DNA from: Pseudomonadota bacterium | Lineage (GTDB): Bacteria > Myxococcota_A > UBA796 > UBA9615 | Reading direction: 5' to 3' | Assembly: GCA_024229515.1 (NCBI GenBank) | Contig: JAAESI010000217.1 | Location: forward strand, 1 to 35,399 | Length of the DNA stretch: 35,399 nucleotides | Shown: positions 14,816-23,279 of the stretch, piece by piece | Position numbering within the stretch: position 1 is the first letter of the stretch | Layout: each line of letters begins with the position of its first letter | Notes under the pieces: model-generated | Told to the model about the DNA's origin: nothing | Databases searched by the model: none | Seen by the model: only the letters and a program-made list of their open reading frames with translations | Program-made: the position numbers and the translations under genes

Positions 14816-14868
14816 CCGCCGCAACCCGCACCAGATCGCGCGGGTCAAACGAAGAGGAAATGCAGCAC

Positions 14869-16488
14869 ATGGCCCCGACTCGCCACCTCGGAATCCTCGC
14901 CGCCGTTTCGCTCCTTGCCGCCACCGGCTGCAACGAGCAGGAGCTGCGCACCCTGACGCCTGACTTCCACATCGAGTGGCCGGAAGACTTCGGCTACGCC
15001 GCCGATGACTTCGAGGCCTCCGCCCTGCTCTTCGGTTCGGTGGAGACCGGCACGGTCGTCGACATCCCGGTGCTCATCAGCAACCCGGGCACGGCGAACC
15101 TGGAGATCTGCACCAGCTACCTCGCCGTCGCCACGTTCGACGAGAACGGCGAGCTGGCGTCCGAGGCGATCAGCACCAACAACCCCGAGATCGCCTGGTC
15201 CGGCCCCTCCGAGCCGATGGATCTGGACAACGGCGTGACCATGGCCAGCGTGCTGCTGCGCTTCACCCCGCTGTACGGCACCCCGCTCGAGGACAACCTC
15301 TACCTCGTCGTGAAGCACGAGCTGAACTACAACTGCGAGGAAGACTTCGGCAGCGGCCTCTACATCCCCATCACGGGTGAGGGCGACGGCGAGCCGGTCC
15401 CGGACATCATCAGCAAGCCGACCGTGGTCGAGTTCGCGGACCAGACGGTCGGCGGCCTCAGCGCGGTGCACGACGTCCGCATCAGCAACGTCGGCCCCGG
15501 CCAGCTGGACGTGGGCGGCATCTACCTCGCCGACGACACCCACTTCGTGCTGGTCAGCGACAGCGTGTCGGGCGTCGAACTCCAGCAGGGCGAGTCGGCG
15601 CTGCTGAGCGTGCAGTACGCGCCTGGGTCCGAAGGCAACCACGACACGTTCATCATGGTGCCGAGCAACGACCCCGACGAGGACCTCCTCGAGGTGCTCC
15701 TGACCGGCACAGCCGACCCCGTCTCCACGGGCAAGGGCCCCCAGGCGGTGTGCGCGCCGGACTTCGACTCGGCCCCGTTCGAGACCGAGTCCTTCGACGG
15801 CTCCGACAGCTTCGACCCCGACGGCCTCGACCTCACCTTCCAGTGGGTCATGACCCCGCCGTCCGGCTCCACCTCGACGCTCAGCAGCTACAACGTGGCC
15901 GAGCCGTCCGTCACGCTGGACCTCGCCGGTGACTACACGGGCACCCTCACCATCACCAACACCGCCGGTCAGTCCGACAACTGCACGCAGGTCATCAGCG
16001 CCATCCCCAACGAGAACTTCCGCATCGAGATGTTCTGGCAGACCTCGGGCGACGACATGGACCTGCACCTGCTGGAGGCCAACGACGGCTCCGGCAACGG
16101 CGGCACGCCGCGCACCGACGGCGACTGCTACTACGGCAACTGCAACACCTCGTGGAGCACCCCGCCGAACTGGGGCGACCCGGGCACCAACGCCGACGAC
16201 CCCGGCCTCGACCTCGATGACATCTCGGGCACCGGCCCGGAGAACATCAACATCGGCGACCCCGCCATGTCGCCGTACGACGGTTGGTACGAGGTGTTCG
16301 TGCACGACTACCCCGGCAGCAGCTACACGCCGGCCAACGACGTGACCGTGAACATCTACCTCGATGGCATCCTCGCGCAGACGTACAACTTCGCCATCTC
16401 GGGCGAGGACTCCGACTACTACGTCGCGAAGATCCACTGGCCGACGGGCAACGTCCAGGCCTGCAACGGCATCAGCGGCTGCCCCTGA
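14869..16488 (+). CDS. Multidomain lipoprotein: ASH-like, PKD-like and YfaP/DUF2135-like domains
   Basis: This 539-residue protein has a signal peptide ending LLAATGC (lipid site Cys21). Residues about 45-180 and 185-290 look like two ASH/choice-of-anchor-D beta-sandwiches. The second has the typical VVEFADQTVGG start, VRISNVGPGQL, LSVQYAPGSEG and an ending LEVLLTGTA. Residues about 295-390 resemble a PKD/Ig-like domain (GSDSFDPDGLDLTFQWVM). The last 150 residues contain DMDLHLLEAND, DCYYGNCN, GPENINIGDP and YEVFVHDYPG, the pattern of DUF2135/YfaP-like domains with metal-site-like acidic residues. It is probably an outer-membrane surface protein; no ligand is known. ATG 14869 has AGAGGA ten bases upstream; an ATG at 14860 is too close to it. 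It converges on the next gene with a three-base gap. Confidence 0.82.
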   Translation: MAPTRHLGILAAVSLLAATGCNEQELRTLTPDFHIEWPEDFGYAADDFEASALLFGSVETGTVVDIPVLISNPGTANLEICTSYLAVATFDENGELASEAISTNNPEIAWSGPSEPMDLDNGVTMASVLLRFTPLYGTPLEDNLYLVVKHELNYNCEEDFGSGLYIPITGEGDGEPVPDIISKPTVVEFADQTVGGLSAVHDVRISNVGPGQLDVGGIYLADDTHFVLVSDSVSGVELQQGESALLSVQYAPGSEGNHDTFIMVPSNDPDEDLLEVLLTGTADPVSTGKGPQAVCAPDFDSAPFETESFDGSDSFDPDGLDLTFQWVMTPPSGSTSTLSSYNVAEPSVTLDLAGDYTGTLTITNTAGQSDNCTQVISAIPNENFRIEMFWQTSGDDMDLHLLEANDGSGNGGTPRTDGDCYYGNCNTSWSTPPNWGDPGTNADDPGLDLDDISGTGPENINIGDPAMSPYDGWYEVFVHDYPGSSYTPANDVTVNIYLDGILAQTYNFAISGEDSDYYVAKIHWPTGNVQACNGISGCP

Positions 16489-16491
16489 GCC

Positions 16492-18873
16492 CTACTTCTT
16501 CTGCTTCTTGATCTCGACCTTCCCGGGGAAGGTCTGCCAGTCGACGTCGATGTTCTTGGGCTCCTCCGGGATGCCCTCGATCGTGAAGTCCTGGGCTTCG
16601 TGAGTCAGCACGATCCGCTGCCATGCCTCGTTCTTGCCGTACTTGATGCGCACCATCGTGGGTGAGACGAAGGGGAGGGGATCACCCTCTCGCTCGGCGT
16701 CGATCATCCCGCCCAGGTGCAGCGTCCAGCTGCCCTCGGACACCTCTTCGGCCTGCCACAGCAAGCGCAGCGTCGGCTGCTGGGGCGTGGCGTAGACCCA
16801 CCCGTAGAAGAAGCTCCGGAGGTCGACTCCGGCCACCGCCTGCGCCTGGATGAGGAACGACAGCGTGTTCAGCGGCTGGCCTCGGTAGCTGGTGGCGACG
16901 CGCCGGATCAGGGTGCGATTCATGGCGTCACCCAGAAGCAGGCGCAGCCGATGGAGCACCAGCGGACCCCGCGCCTGGGTGTTGGGATCCCCAAAGGCGC
17001 CGACAGGCCGCCCGCCCGCCGCAGTGCCCATCCACAGCGGCCCGATCAGCCAGTCCGTGGAGTCGCCGAAGACCATCTCGGTCCAAGCGTCTCGCATGGA
17101 CCGGAGCGCGCCGGCACACCGTCCGGGCGAGCCCGCCGCCTCCAGCATGTAGCACTCCGCCTGCACCGCGAGCCCCTCGACGAGCCATCGGTCGTGGTAC
17201 GTCTTGGCGCCCATGTCGGCCGACACGTACTGCCGGGCGAGGGCCTGCAGCAGGGTGACCCGCCCCGCCCGCGAGGTGAGCACTTGGTCCGGCGGGGCGT
17301 CGAAGATCGGCACCGTGATCACCCCCGGGCTGTCCACGTACGACCGCGACACCCGACGCTCCACGATCTCCAACTCGTCGTAGGGGAACGGGCCCAGGAG
17401 GTCGGCGAGCACGGTGAGGTGTCCGTAGATCTGCTCAGCCATCTTCGCGTTGACCGCCATCGTGTCCGTCGCGCGGGAGATCCGCAGTAGGGGCAGTCCT
17501 TCGGCCGGCGGGGCATAGACCTCGGTCCGGGCGTCGATGACGAAGACCAGCGCCTCCGACACCGGCCGCTTGCAACGGGACGTGACCGTCACCGCGTTGA
17601 CGGTCTCCACCTCCTCGAGGACCCGGCCCGTCGAGGCGATCTTCCAGAACTTCGGCGCCGTCACCATGCTGCTGAAGGCGAACCGGTCGCCGTAGTGACC
17701 CACCGGGTGCAGGTAGGTGCCGGTCAGGGCCGTGATGTTCGACTGCCCGATCGGCTCCACGAGGGGACCGCGGAAGGAGACCTCGAGCACGTACACCTGG
17801 CCGTCGACGGACGGCTCGGGCAGCTCCACGAACAGCCGCCCCCCGACGCGGTGGAAGCGCGCCCCCACGTCGTCCACCTTGACGCCGCCGACGGTCAGGG
17901 CGCCGTACTGCTCGCCGAGGGTGCGCTGCCGCCCCGCCGCCAGCCACAGCGGGATCGTGGCGAAACCGTCGCCGTGAGCCTCCAACTCCAGCCGCGAGAC
18001 GGCCTTGATGTTCGTCAGGTCCCGATCCAACCCCGGGGTTGGCTCGAACAGCAGGTGAGCCTGCACGTCCTTCAGATCGAACCGGGCCTGCCCCGTCTCC
18101 AGCCCGTACGGATTGTCCGAGGCGAGCACCGAGGGCGAGGCGAGGCGGGTGAGGAAGAGGGGATCGTCGGGGCCGACCGCGCGCACATACAGCGCCCCTG
18201 GCTCCGCCACGTAGCGTCCGTTGGTGGACCACTCATAAGTCATCCACTTCATGGGGAGGTCCAGGCGTCCCTTAAAGGAACGCTTGAAGTCCTGGCTTCG
18301 GAGCTCCACGAGCAGACCGCCAAGCCCGGGCTCGGGTGCCCAGAGGATTTCCCCCGGCGGACGCACACTTCGACCGTCGATCGGGTCGAACGAGGCGATC
18401 CGGGCGCTGATCATCGTGCGGAGAACCAGCGGCAGCGGAGTCTCCTCCCAGGCCCCCCCCGCCGCCGATACGAGCTCGTCGACAGCCCCATCGGAGGCCA
18501 TCAGCAGAACGGCATCCAGCGTGATCAGCCCGGGCACGTTGCCCATCCGATCGTGCAAGCGGTGGCCGCGCTCCAGCCCCGGGTCGGCGACGTCGGCCTC
18601 CCCCGTGCCCTTCCAGGCGATGCCCACGAGCTCGCCGCAAGCTTCCAGCGGCACCATGACGCCCTCGGTGAGGCGGAGGCTGAGGTACGGCCGTTCCAGC
18701 ACTAGGCCGTCGGTCGGCAGGCTCGCCCGCTCGCGCGGCGTCACGTCCTGCCACGAGCAACGGAAGCCCTGGTCCGGATCGACGTGGTCGGGGAGGGGAG
18801 TTTGGGCGAACGCGGGGACGGCCAGTGCTGCCGCCAGCGTTGCGCACGCGGCGGCAGCACGGCAGGGGTTCAT
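16492..18873 (-). CDS. Secreted M1-peptidase-like protein lacking the zinc site
   Basis: This 793-residue protein has a signal peptide (MNPCRAAAACATLAAALA then VPAFAQ). The second half has the organisation of M1 aminopeptidases: LGPFPYDELEIVERRV, then SPGVITVP where GAMEN is expected, a helix, and DRWLVEGLAVQAE. The zinc motif HEXXH is replaced: the aligned residues are Gln543-Ala544-Leu-Ala-Arg547. Glu566 (WLVEGLA) keeps the exact 18-residue spacing of HEXXH-X18-E. With both His and the catalytic Glu gone and GAMEN missing, peptidase activity is not expected. It is the last gene of the peptide-import operon, one base after the ATPase stop, so a periplasmic peptide-binding or scaffold role is possible but unproven. 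The frame extends upstream into the ATPase gene; ATG 18873 starts the signal peptide. Confidence 0.82.
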   Translation of the reverse strand: MNPCRAAAACATLAAALAVPAFAQTPLPDHVDPDQGFRCSWQDVTPRERASLPTDGLVLERPYLSLRLTEGVMVPLEACGELVGIAWKGTGEADVADPGLERGHRLHDRMGNVPGLITLDAVLLMASDGAVDELVSAAGGAWEETPLPLVLRTMISARIASFDPIDGRSVRPPGEILWAPEPGLGGLLVELRSQDFKRSFKGRLDLPMKWMTYEWSTNGRYVAEPGALYVRAVGPDDPLFLTRLASPSVLASDNPYGLETGQARFDLKDVQAHLLFEPTPGLDRDLTNIKAVSRLELEAHGDGFATIPLWLAAGRQRTLGEQYGALTVGGVKVDDVGARFHRVGGRLFVELPEPSVDGQVYVLEVSFRGPLVEPIGQSNITALTGTYLHPVGHYGDRFAFSSMVTAPKFWKIASTGRVLEEVETVNAVTVTSRCKRPVSEALVFVIDARTEVYAPPAEGLPLLRISRATDTMAVNAKMAEQIYGHLTVLADLLGPFPYDELEIVERRVSRSYVDSPGVITVPIFDAPPDQVLTSRAGRVTLLQALARQYVSADMGAKTYHDRWLVEGLAVQAECYMLEAAGSPGRCAGALRSMRDAWTEMVFGDSTDWLIGPLWMGTAAGGRPVGAFGDPNTQARGPLVLHRLRLLLGDAMNRTLIRRVATSYRGQPLNTLSFLIQAQAVAGVDLRSFFYGWVYATPQQPTLRLLWQAEEVSEGSWTLHLGGMIDAEREGDPLPFVSPTMVRIKYGKNEAWQRIVLTHEAQDFTIEGIPEEPKNIDVDWQTFPGKVEIKKQKK

Positions 18874-18874
18874 C

Positions 18875-20752
18875 TCAGTCCTCGTCGGTCGGCTCGAGTT
18901 CGCCCGTGGAGCGGGCGGCCGGAACCACGCCGGTGGCTTCGGGCTGCAGCGTGGGGAGATCCATCGTGGCGGCGTCATCCGGCGGGATGGTGGGGACCGC
19001 GTCCTGCTCCATCAACGAGACGTCGTCCGCCTCGCCCTCTTCGTCGTGGATGGGAGGCATCGCGCCGGTGGCCTCTGGGGTGATCGGGGCGGGCGCGTCC
19101 ACGGTCGGCTCGAGTTCGAAGGACGACGGGTCGATGTCGGGCTCGGTCGCCACCTCGAGCCTCGATTCGAAGGCATCGGGGTTGGCCGGTCGGGGCGGGG
19201 GCGCATCCGCGAGGACCGTCGGCTCCTCCTCCAGTCCTCCGTCAGCCTTGACCACCGTCGGCTCCTCGTCGAGCCCGCCGTCGTTCGGCGTGATGGTGGC
19301 GAGTTCGGTGTTCGTCGCGGTGCCGTCTTCTTCCCCCTCGGAGGCGTCAACCGAGTCGGCCGAGGCGGGGCCGGGGCCCATGTCTGCGTCCACGTCGATG
19401 GGAGCGGCCTCGTCCGCGATCGAGACGGTGGTCTCCTCGACGAGGGCGTCCAGGCGGGGGATCTCCGCCGTCTTGACGAAGCTGTCTTCGGGGTCGATGA
19501 CCTCGCCGAAGGGGCCCAGGGCCATGCCCGCGCGGTCCTGAAGCACCTCGGGGATGCCGCTGGGGCGGTCCGAGTCACCGTTGACCGAACCTTCGAACAT
19601 GCCGAACTCCATGCTGTCGTCGGGCGCCTCGTCCTCGGCCGCAGCTGCGGCAGCGCGCGGGGTGGGCGTCGCTGCGGGAGCGGCGGCAGCCGCGGCGGGG
19701 GGTGGCGTGGGCCGGGCGCTCCCGATGGGGATCGGCTCGGCGCCGAACGCGGCGTCCTCGTACAGGTGGCAGCGGACCCGGTGGCCGGGGCGCACGTCCA
19801 GCATCTGAGGGGCCTCGGTGCGGCAGCGGTCGAACGCCAGCGGGCACCGGGGGTGGAAGTGGCAGCCCGACGGCGGCGCGATCGGGTTGGGCACGTCCCC
19901 CTGGAGGATGACGCGGTCCTGACGTCGGCCCGGCTTGGCGTGCGGAATCGCCGACAGCAGCGCCTGCGTGTACGGGTGCAGGGGCGCGTCGTACAGGTCG
20001 TCGCAGACCGAGAGCTCCACGATCCGGCCCAGGTACATCACCGCGACGCGGTCGCTGATGTGCCGCACCACCGACAGGTCGTGAGCGATGAACATGTACG
20101 ACAGGTCGTACTCGTCCTGCAGGTCCATGAGCAGGTTCAGGATCTGCGCCTGGACCGACACGTCCAACGCCGAGACCGCCTCGTCGCAGACGATGAACTT
20201 CGGCTTGAGGGCGACCGCGCGCGCGATGCCGATGCGCTGGCGCTGCCCGCCGCTGAACTCGTGGGGGTAGCGGTTGATGTAGCTGGACTGAAGGCCGACC
20301 CGCTCCAGCAGCTCCTTGGCGCGGTCGAACCGCTCGTCGCCGCGGGCGAGGCCGTGCAGCTCCAGGGCGTCGCCAATGATCGAACCCACCGTCTGGCGGG
20401 GGTTCAGCGAGCTGTAGGGGTCCTGGAAGATGATCTGCATGTGGCGCCGCATGGCGCGCATCTCAGACTTGGAGAGGCCGAAGACGTTCTTGCCGTCGAA
20501 GGTCGCGGACCCGGCGGTCGGCTCGAGCAGGCGCAGCAGCGTGCGCCCCGCGGTCGTCTTGCCGCAGCCGGACTCGCCGACCACCCCGAGGGTCTCCTTG
20601 GGGTAGATGTCGAACGAGATGTCGTCGACCGCCTTCACGTCGCCGACGTGGCGGCTGAAGAGCCCCTTGCGGATCTCGAAATACTTCTTGAGCCCCCGCA
20701 CTTCCAGCAGGGGCTTCAGGGGCGGAGCACCGGCACCCAGCTGCTGACTCAC
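18875..20752 (-). CDS. Peptide ABC transporter ATPase (OppF/DppF type) with long acidic tail
   Basis: Residues 1-334 of this 625-residue protein are a complete OppF/DppF-like ATPase. Walker A is GESGCGKTT (59-67), the signature FSGGQRQRIGIARA, Walker B FIVCDEAVSALD. The C-terminal oligopeptide-transporter motif has four Cys (GCHFHPRCPLAFDRC and VRCHLYED). It powers import with the OppD-like partner. The final 290 residues are a low-complexity tail: an Ala/Pro-rich stretch, then acidic sequence with short repeats (EEPTV twice, LEPTV, two PEATG). This tail has no counterpart in ordinary OppF proteins. GTG 20752 overlaps the upstream stop (GTGA); the ATG-type start further upstream would lie inside the neighbouring gene. 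Confidence 0.9.
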   Translation of the reverse strand: MSQQLGAGAPPLKPLLEVRGLKKYFEIRKGLFSRHVGDVKAVDDISFDIYPKETLGVVGESGCGKTTAGRTLLRLLEPTAGSATFDGKNVFGLSKSEMRAMRRHMQIIFQDPYSSLNPRQTVGSIIGDALELHGLARGDERFDRAKELLERVGLQSSYINRYPHEFSGGQRQRIGIARAVALKPKFIVCDEAVSALDVSVQAQILNLLMDLQDEYDLSYMFIAHDLSVVRHISDRVAVMYLGRIVELSVCDDLYDAPLHPYTQALLSAIPHAKPGRRQDRVILQGDVPNPIAPPSGCHFHPRCPLAFDRCRTEAPQMLDVRPGHRVRCHLYEDAAFGAEPIPIGSARPTPPPAAAAAAPAATPTPRAAAAAAEDEAPDDSMEFGMFEGSVNGDSDRPSGIPEVLQDRAGMALGPFGEVIDPEDSFVKTAEIPRLDALVEETTVSIADEAAPIDVDADMGPGPASADSVDASEGEEDGTATNTELATITPNDGGLDEEPTVVKADGGLEEEPTVLADAPPPRPANPDAFESRLEVATEPDIDPSSFELEPTVDAPAPITPEATGAMPPIHDEEGEADDVSLMEQDAVPTIPPDDAATMDLPTLQPEATGVVPAARSTGELEPTDED

Positions 20753-21753
20753 CCGTTCGCCCCTCCAGCGTGGTCCGCCCGGACCCGATCGATGTGGTGA
20801 CACGCGACCTGGTGCCCGGACTCGATCTCCACCAGCGGCGGCTCGGAAAGGCACGCCTCGTTGGCGTACGCACACCGGTCCCGGAACCGGCAACCACTGG
20901 GGAACTCGTACGCGGACGGTACCATCCCCGGAATGGTCGGGAGGCGGTCCGCGGCCACACTGACGTCGGGGAGGCTCTGGAAGAGCGCCACCGTGTACGG
21001 GTGGGCGGGCCGCTCGAAGAGGCGATGCACGTCCGTCTGCTCGGCAACCTTGCCCGCGTACATCACGACGACCCGGTCGCAGGTCTCCGCGACGACGCCG
21101 AGGTCGTGCGTGATGAGCAGGATGCTCATGCCCAGGTCTTCCTGCATGCGTCGCAGCAGGTCCAGGATCTGGGCCTGGATGGTCACGTCCAACGCGGTCG
21201 TCGGCTCATCGGCGATCAGCAGGTCCGGCCCGCAGATCAGCGACATCGCGATCATCACGCGCTGCAGCATGCCGCCGGACATCTGGTGGGGGTACTCGTC
21301 GACGCGCTTCTCCGGCGACGGGATGCCCACCTTGCGGAGCATGTCGATGGCCCGGCGGCGAGCCTCCGAGGGGTCGATGTTGGGCTCGTGCACGGCCAGC
21401 GCCTCGATGATCTGGGCACCCGCGGTGTAGACCGGGTTCAAGGAGGTCAGCGGCTCCTGGAAGATCATCGAGATCCGCTTGCCCCGGATCGACCGCAGCT
21501 GGTCGGGCTCCAGCGTCGTCAACTCCAGGCCGCCGAGCTTGATCGAGCCCTCGACGATCTTCCCGGGAGGCTGGGGGATGAGCCCCATGATCGACAGCGC
21601 GGTCACCGACTTGCCGCAGCCGGACTCGCCCACCACCCCCAGGGTCTCCCCCGTGCGGATGTTGTAGGAGACGCCGTCAACGGACTTGGCGATGCCGATG
21701 TCCGTGTAGAAGTACGTCCGCAGACCGTCCAGCTCGAGGATGACTTCGCTCAC
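20749..21753 (-). CDS. Peptide ABC transporter ATPase (OppD/DppD type)
   Basis: This 334-residue ATPase has Walker A GESGCGKSVTALSIMGL, the Q-loop region SMIFQEPLTSLNPVYTAG, signature MSGGMLQRVMIAMSL, Walker B LLIADEPTTALDVTIQAQIL, the H-switch LLITHDLGVVAE and the C-terminal motif SGCRFRDRCAYANEACLSEPP. These define the OppD/DppD subfamily, which pairs with OppF to drive oligopeptide or dipeptide import. The signature Gly-Gly-Met-Leu variant (MSGGMLQR) is normal for this subfamily. The GTG start overlaps the stop of the permease gene by four bases. No extension is present, in contrast to its OppF-like partner. Confidence 0.94.
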   Translation of the reverse strand: MSEVILELDGLRTYFYTDIGIAKSVDGVSYNIRTGETLGVVGESGCGKSVTALSIMGLIPQPPGKIVEGSIKLGGLELTTLEPDQLRSIRGKRISMIFQEPLTSLNPVYTAGAQIIEALAVHEPNIDPSEARRRAIDMLRKVGIPSPEKRVDEYPHQMSGGMLQRVMIAMSLICGPDLLIADEPTTALDVTIQAQILDLLRRMQEDLGMSILLITHDLGVVAETCDRVVVMYAGKVAEQTDVHRLFERPAHPYTVALFQSLPDVSVAADRLPTIPGMVPSAYEFPSGCRFRDRCAYANEACLSEPPLVEIESGHQVACHHIDRVRADHAGGANG

Positions 21754-23279
21754 TGTCGGAGCCTCGGATCGGTGGCGTCGCGCAGTCCCTCACCCACCAG
21801 GTTGAGGGCGGAGACGGTGACGAAGATGGCAAAGCCAGGGGTCAAGATGAGGTGCCACGCGCCGGTGCTGTAGCCCTCCTGGATCATCTGGCCCCACGAG
21901 GGCGCGGTCAGATCGCCCAGGCCCAGGAACGACAGCGACGCTTCGATGAGGATGCACGCGGCCACGCCGAAGGTGGCGGCGACGAGCACCGGACCGAGGG
22001 CGTTGGGGAGCACCTGCTCGAAGATGATGCGTCGCTCGGGGTAGCCCAGCGCCTTGGCGGCGGTGACGAACTCCAGGTTCCGGAGGCGCAGGAACTCGCC
22101 GCGGACCAGCCGCGCGACCCCCGTCCAACGGATCAATCCCAAGATCACCATGATGTGGAATATCGAGCGTTTCTCGATGAAGGCGACGATGGTCAAGATC
22201 ACGAAGAACGCCGGCACCGACATCATGATCTCGATGAGGCGCTGGATGATCAGGTCGACCCGGCCGCCGAAGTAGCCCGCGGTCGCCCCCAGCACGATGC
22301 CGATGAAGATGTAGATGCTCACCGCGATCACGCCGATCGTCAGCGAGATGCGTACGCCGTAGAGGATGCGCACCGCCACGTCGCGGGTGCTCTCGTCGGT
22401 GCCGAGGATGTGCTGGAAGAGGGGACGGTCGTCGCCGGCGCGCTCGTGGCTGCGGAACAGGCGGCTCCACGTGGGCGGCGAGGCGCTCATGAAGCCGGTC
22501 TCACGCGCGGTGTTGCGCGACGGCGGGAAGACGGCGGTCACGTCGGTGCCGGCCTCGGTCAGCTGCTCCAGCAGCTGCGGGTACTTGACGTACTTGCTCG
22601 AGGACGGGAACAGCAGCATGCCGACGAAGATCGCCACCACCGTGCCCGACAGGATCAGCGCCTCGGACCGCAGCTTGCGCCGACGCGCACGCTTGGTCAG
22701 GTCCGTCGTGCCGAGCTGCTTGATGCGCCACAGCCAGACCGCAAGCATCGGCGTGCCCAGGACCATCAGCAGGTTGAAGAAGATGTCGACGGGGTTCTCG
22801 AAGAAGTTCCGGTCGAACAGCGAGCTGACCCAGGGGGAGCTCATGCCCTCGCCCTGGTTCCACAGGAACGGCTGGTTGCTCGCCAGCAGGGGGCTGTAGA
22901 CGGCCAGCGCGATGAGGCCGACGAGTGCCCACAGCGCCGCGAGGGCGACCTTGTTCTTGCGGAACTGTCCCCAGACGATGTCGCCGTAGGTCAGGTCTTC
23001 CGAGGAGGCCGAGGCGTCCGCCTTGTTCCCCGCCGCGTCGGCTGCCTGCTTCGCGGCGAGGTCCGCATCCGAGATCGACTCGAGGTTCTCCTCGGTCTCG
23101 ATCTCCGCCGCCTTGCGCATCATGTCGTTGATGTCGAAGCCGCTGTCGGTGTTGGCCTCGACGTCGTCTAGCTCGGCCAGGAGATCGTCGTGAACCGACG
23201 GCGACTGAGACGCCACGGCGGCTACCGCATCCGTCTCCGTACCCTTCTTGGGGCCGTCCTTGGGGTCGTTGTTGGACAT
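21750..23279 (-). CDS. Peptide ABC transporter permease (OppC/DppC type) with extra segments
   Basis: The C-terminal 280 residues of this 509-residue protein are a standard OppC permease: HILGTDESTRDVAVRILYG, the GATAGYFGGRVD turn, the EAA coupling loop (VTAAKALGYPERRIIFEQVL) and a final SWGQMIQEG segment. Two additions are visible. The first 100 residues are a cytoplasmic, Asp/Glu-rich extension with no membrane segment. Between the first helix (about 115-135) and the periplasmic loop, residues about 155-230 hold two additional hydrophobic helices separated by a basic loop (TKRARRRKLR). Usual OppC proteins are about 300 residues. The ATG overlaps the stop of the preceding permease gene. Confidence 0.9.
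   Translation of the reverse strand: MSNNDPKDGPKKGTETDAVAAVASQSPSVHDDLLAELDDVEANTDSGFDINDMMRKAAEIETEENLESISDADLAAKQAADAAGNKADASASSEDLTYGDIVWGQFRKNKVALAALWALVGLIALAVYSPLLASNQPFLWNQGEGMSSPWVSSLFDRNFFENPVDIFFNLLMVLGTPMLAVWLWRIKQLGTTDLTKRARRRKLRSEALILSGTVVAIFVGMLLFPSSSKYVKYPQLLEQLTEAGTDVTAVFPPSRNTARETGFMSASPPTWSRLFRSHERAGDDRPLFQHILGTDESTRDVAVRILYGVRISLTIGVIAVSIYIFIGIVLGATAGYFGGRVDLIIQRLIEIMMSVPAFFVILTIVAFIEKRSIFHIMVILGLIRWTGVARLVRGEFLRLRNLEFVTAAKALGYPERRIIFEQVLPNALGPVLVAATFGVAACILIEASLSFLGLGDLTAPSWGQMIQEGYSTGAWHLILTPGFAIFVTVSALNLVGEGLRDATDPRLRQ

Noticed and set aside
14684..14868. Possible small gene between 14684 and 14868
   Set aside because: The frame open there is only an upstream extension of the lipoprotein gene; apart from a candidate promoter nothing coding is supported.
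14845..16437. 530-residue minus-strand frame opposite the lipoprotein at 14869
   Set aside because: Shadow frame caused by high GC at third positions; the plus strand has a signal peptide and recognisable domains.
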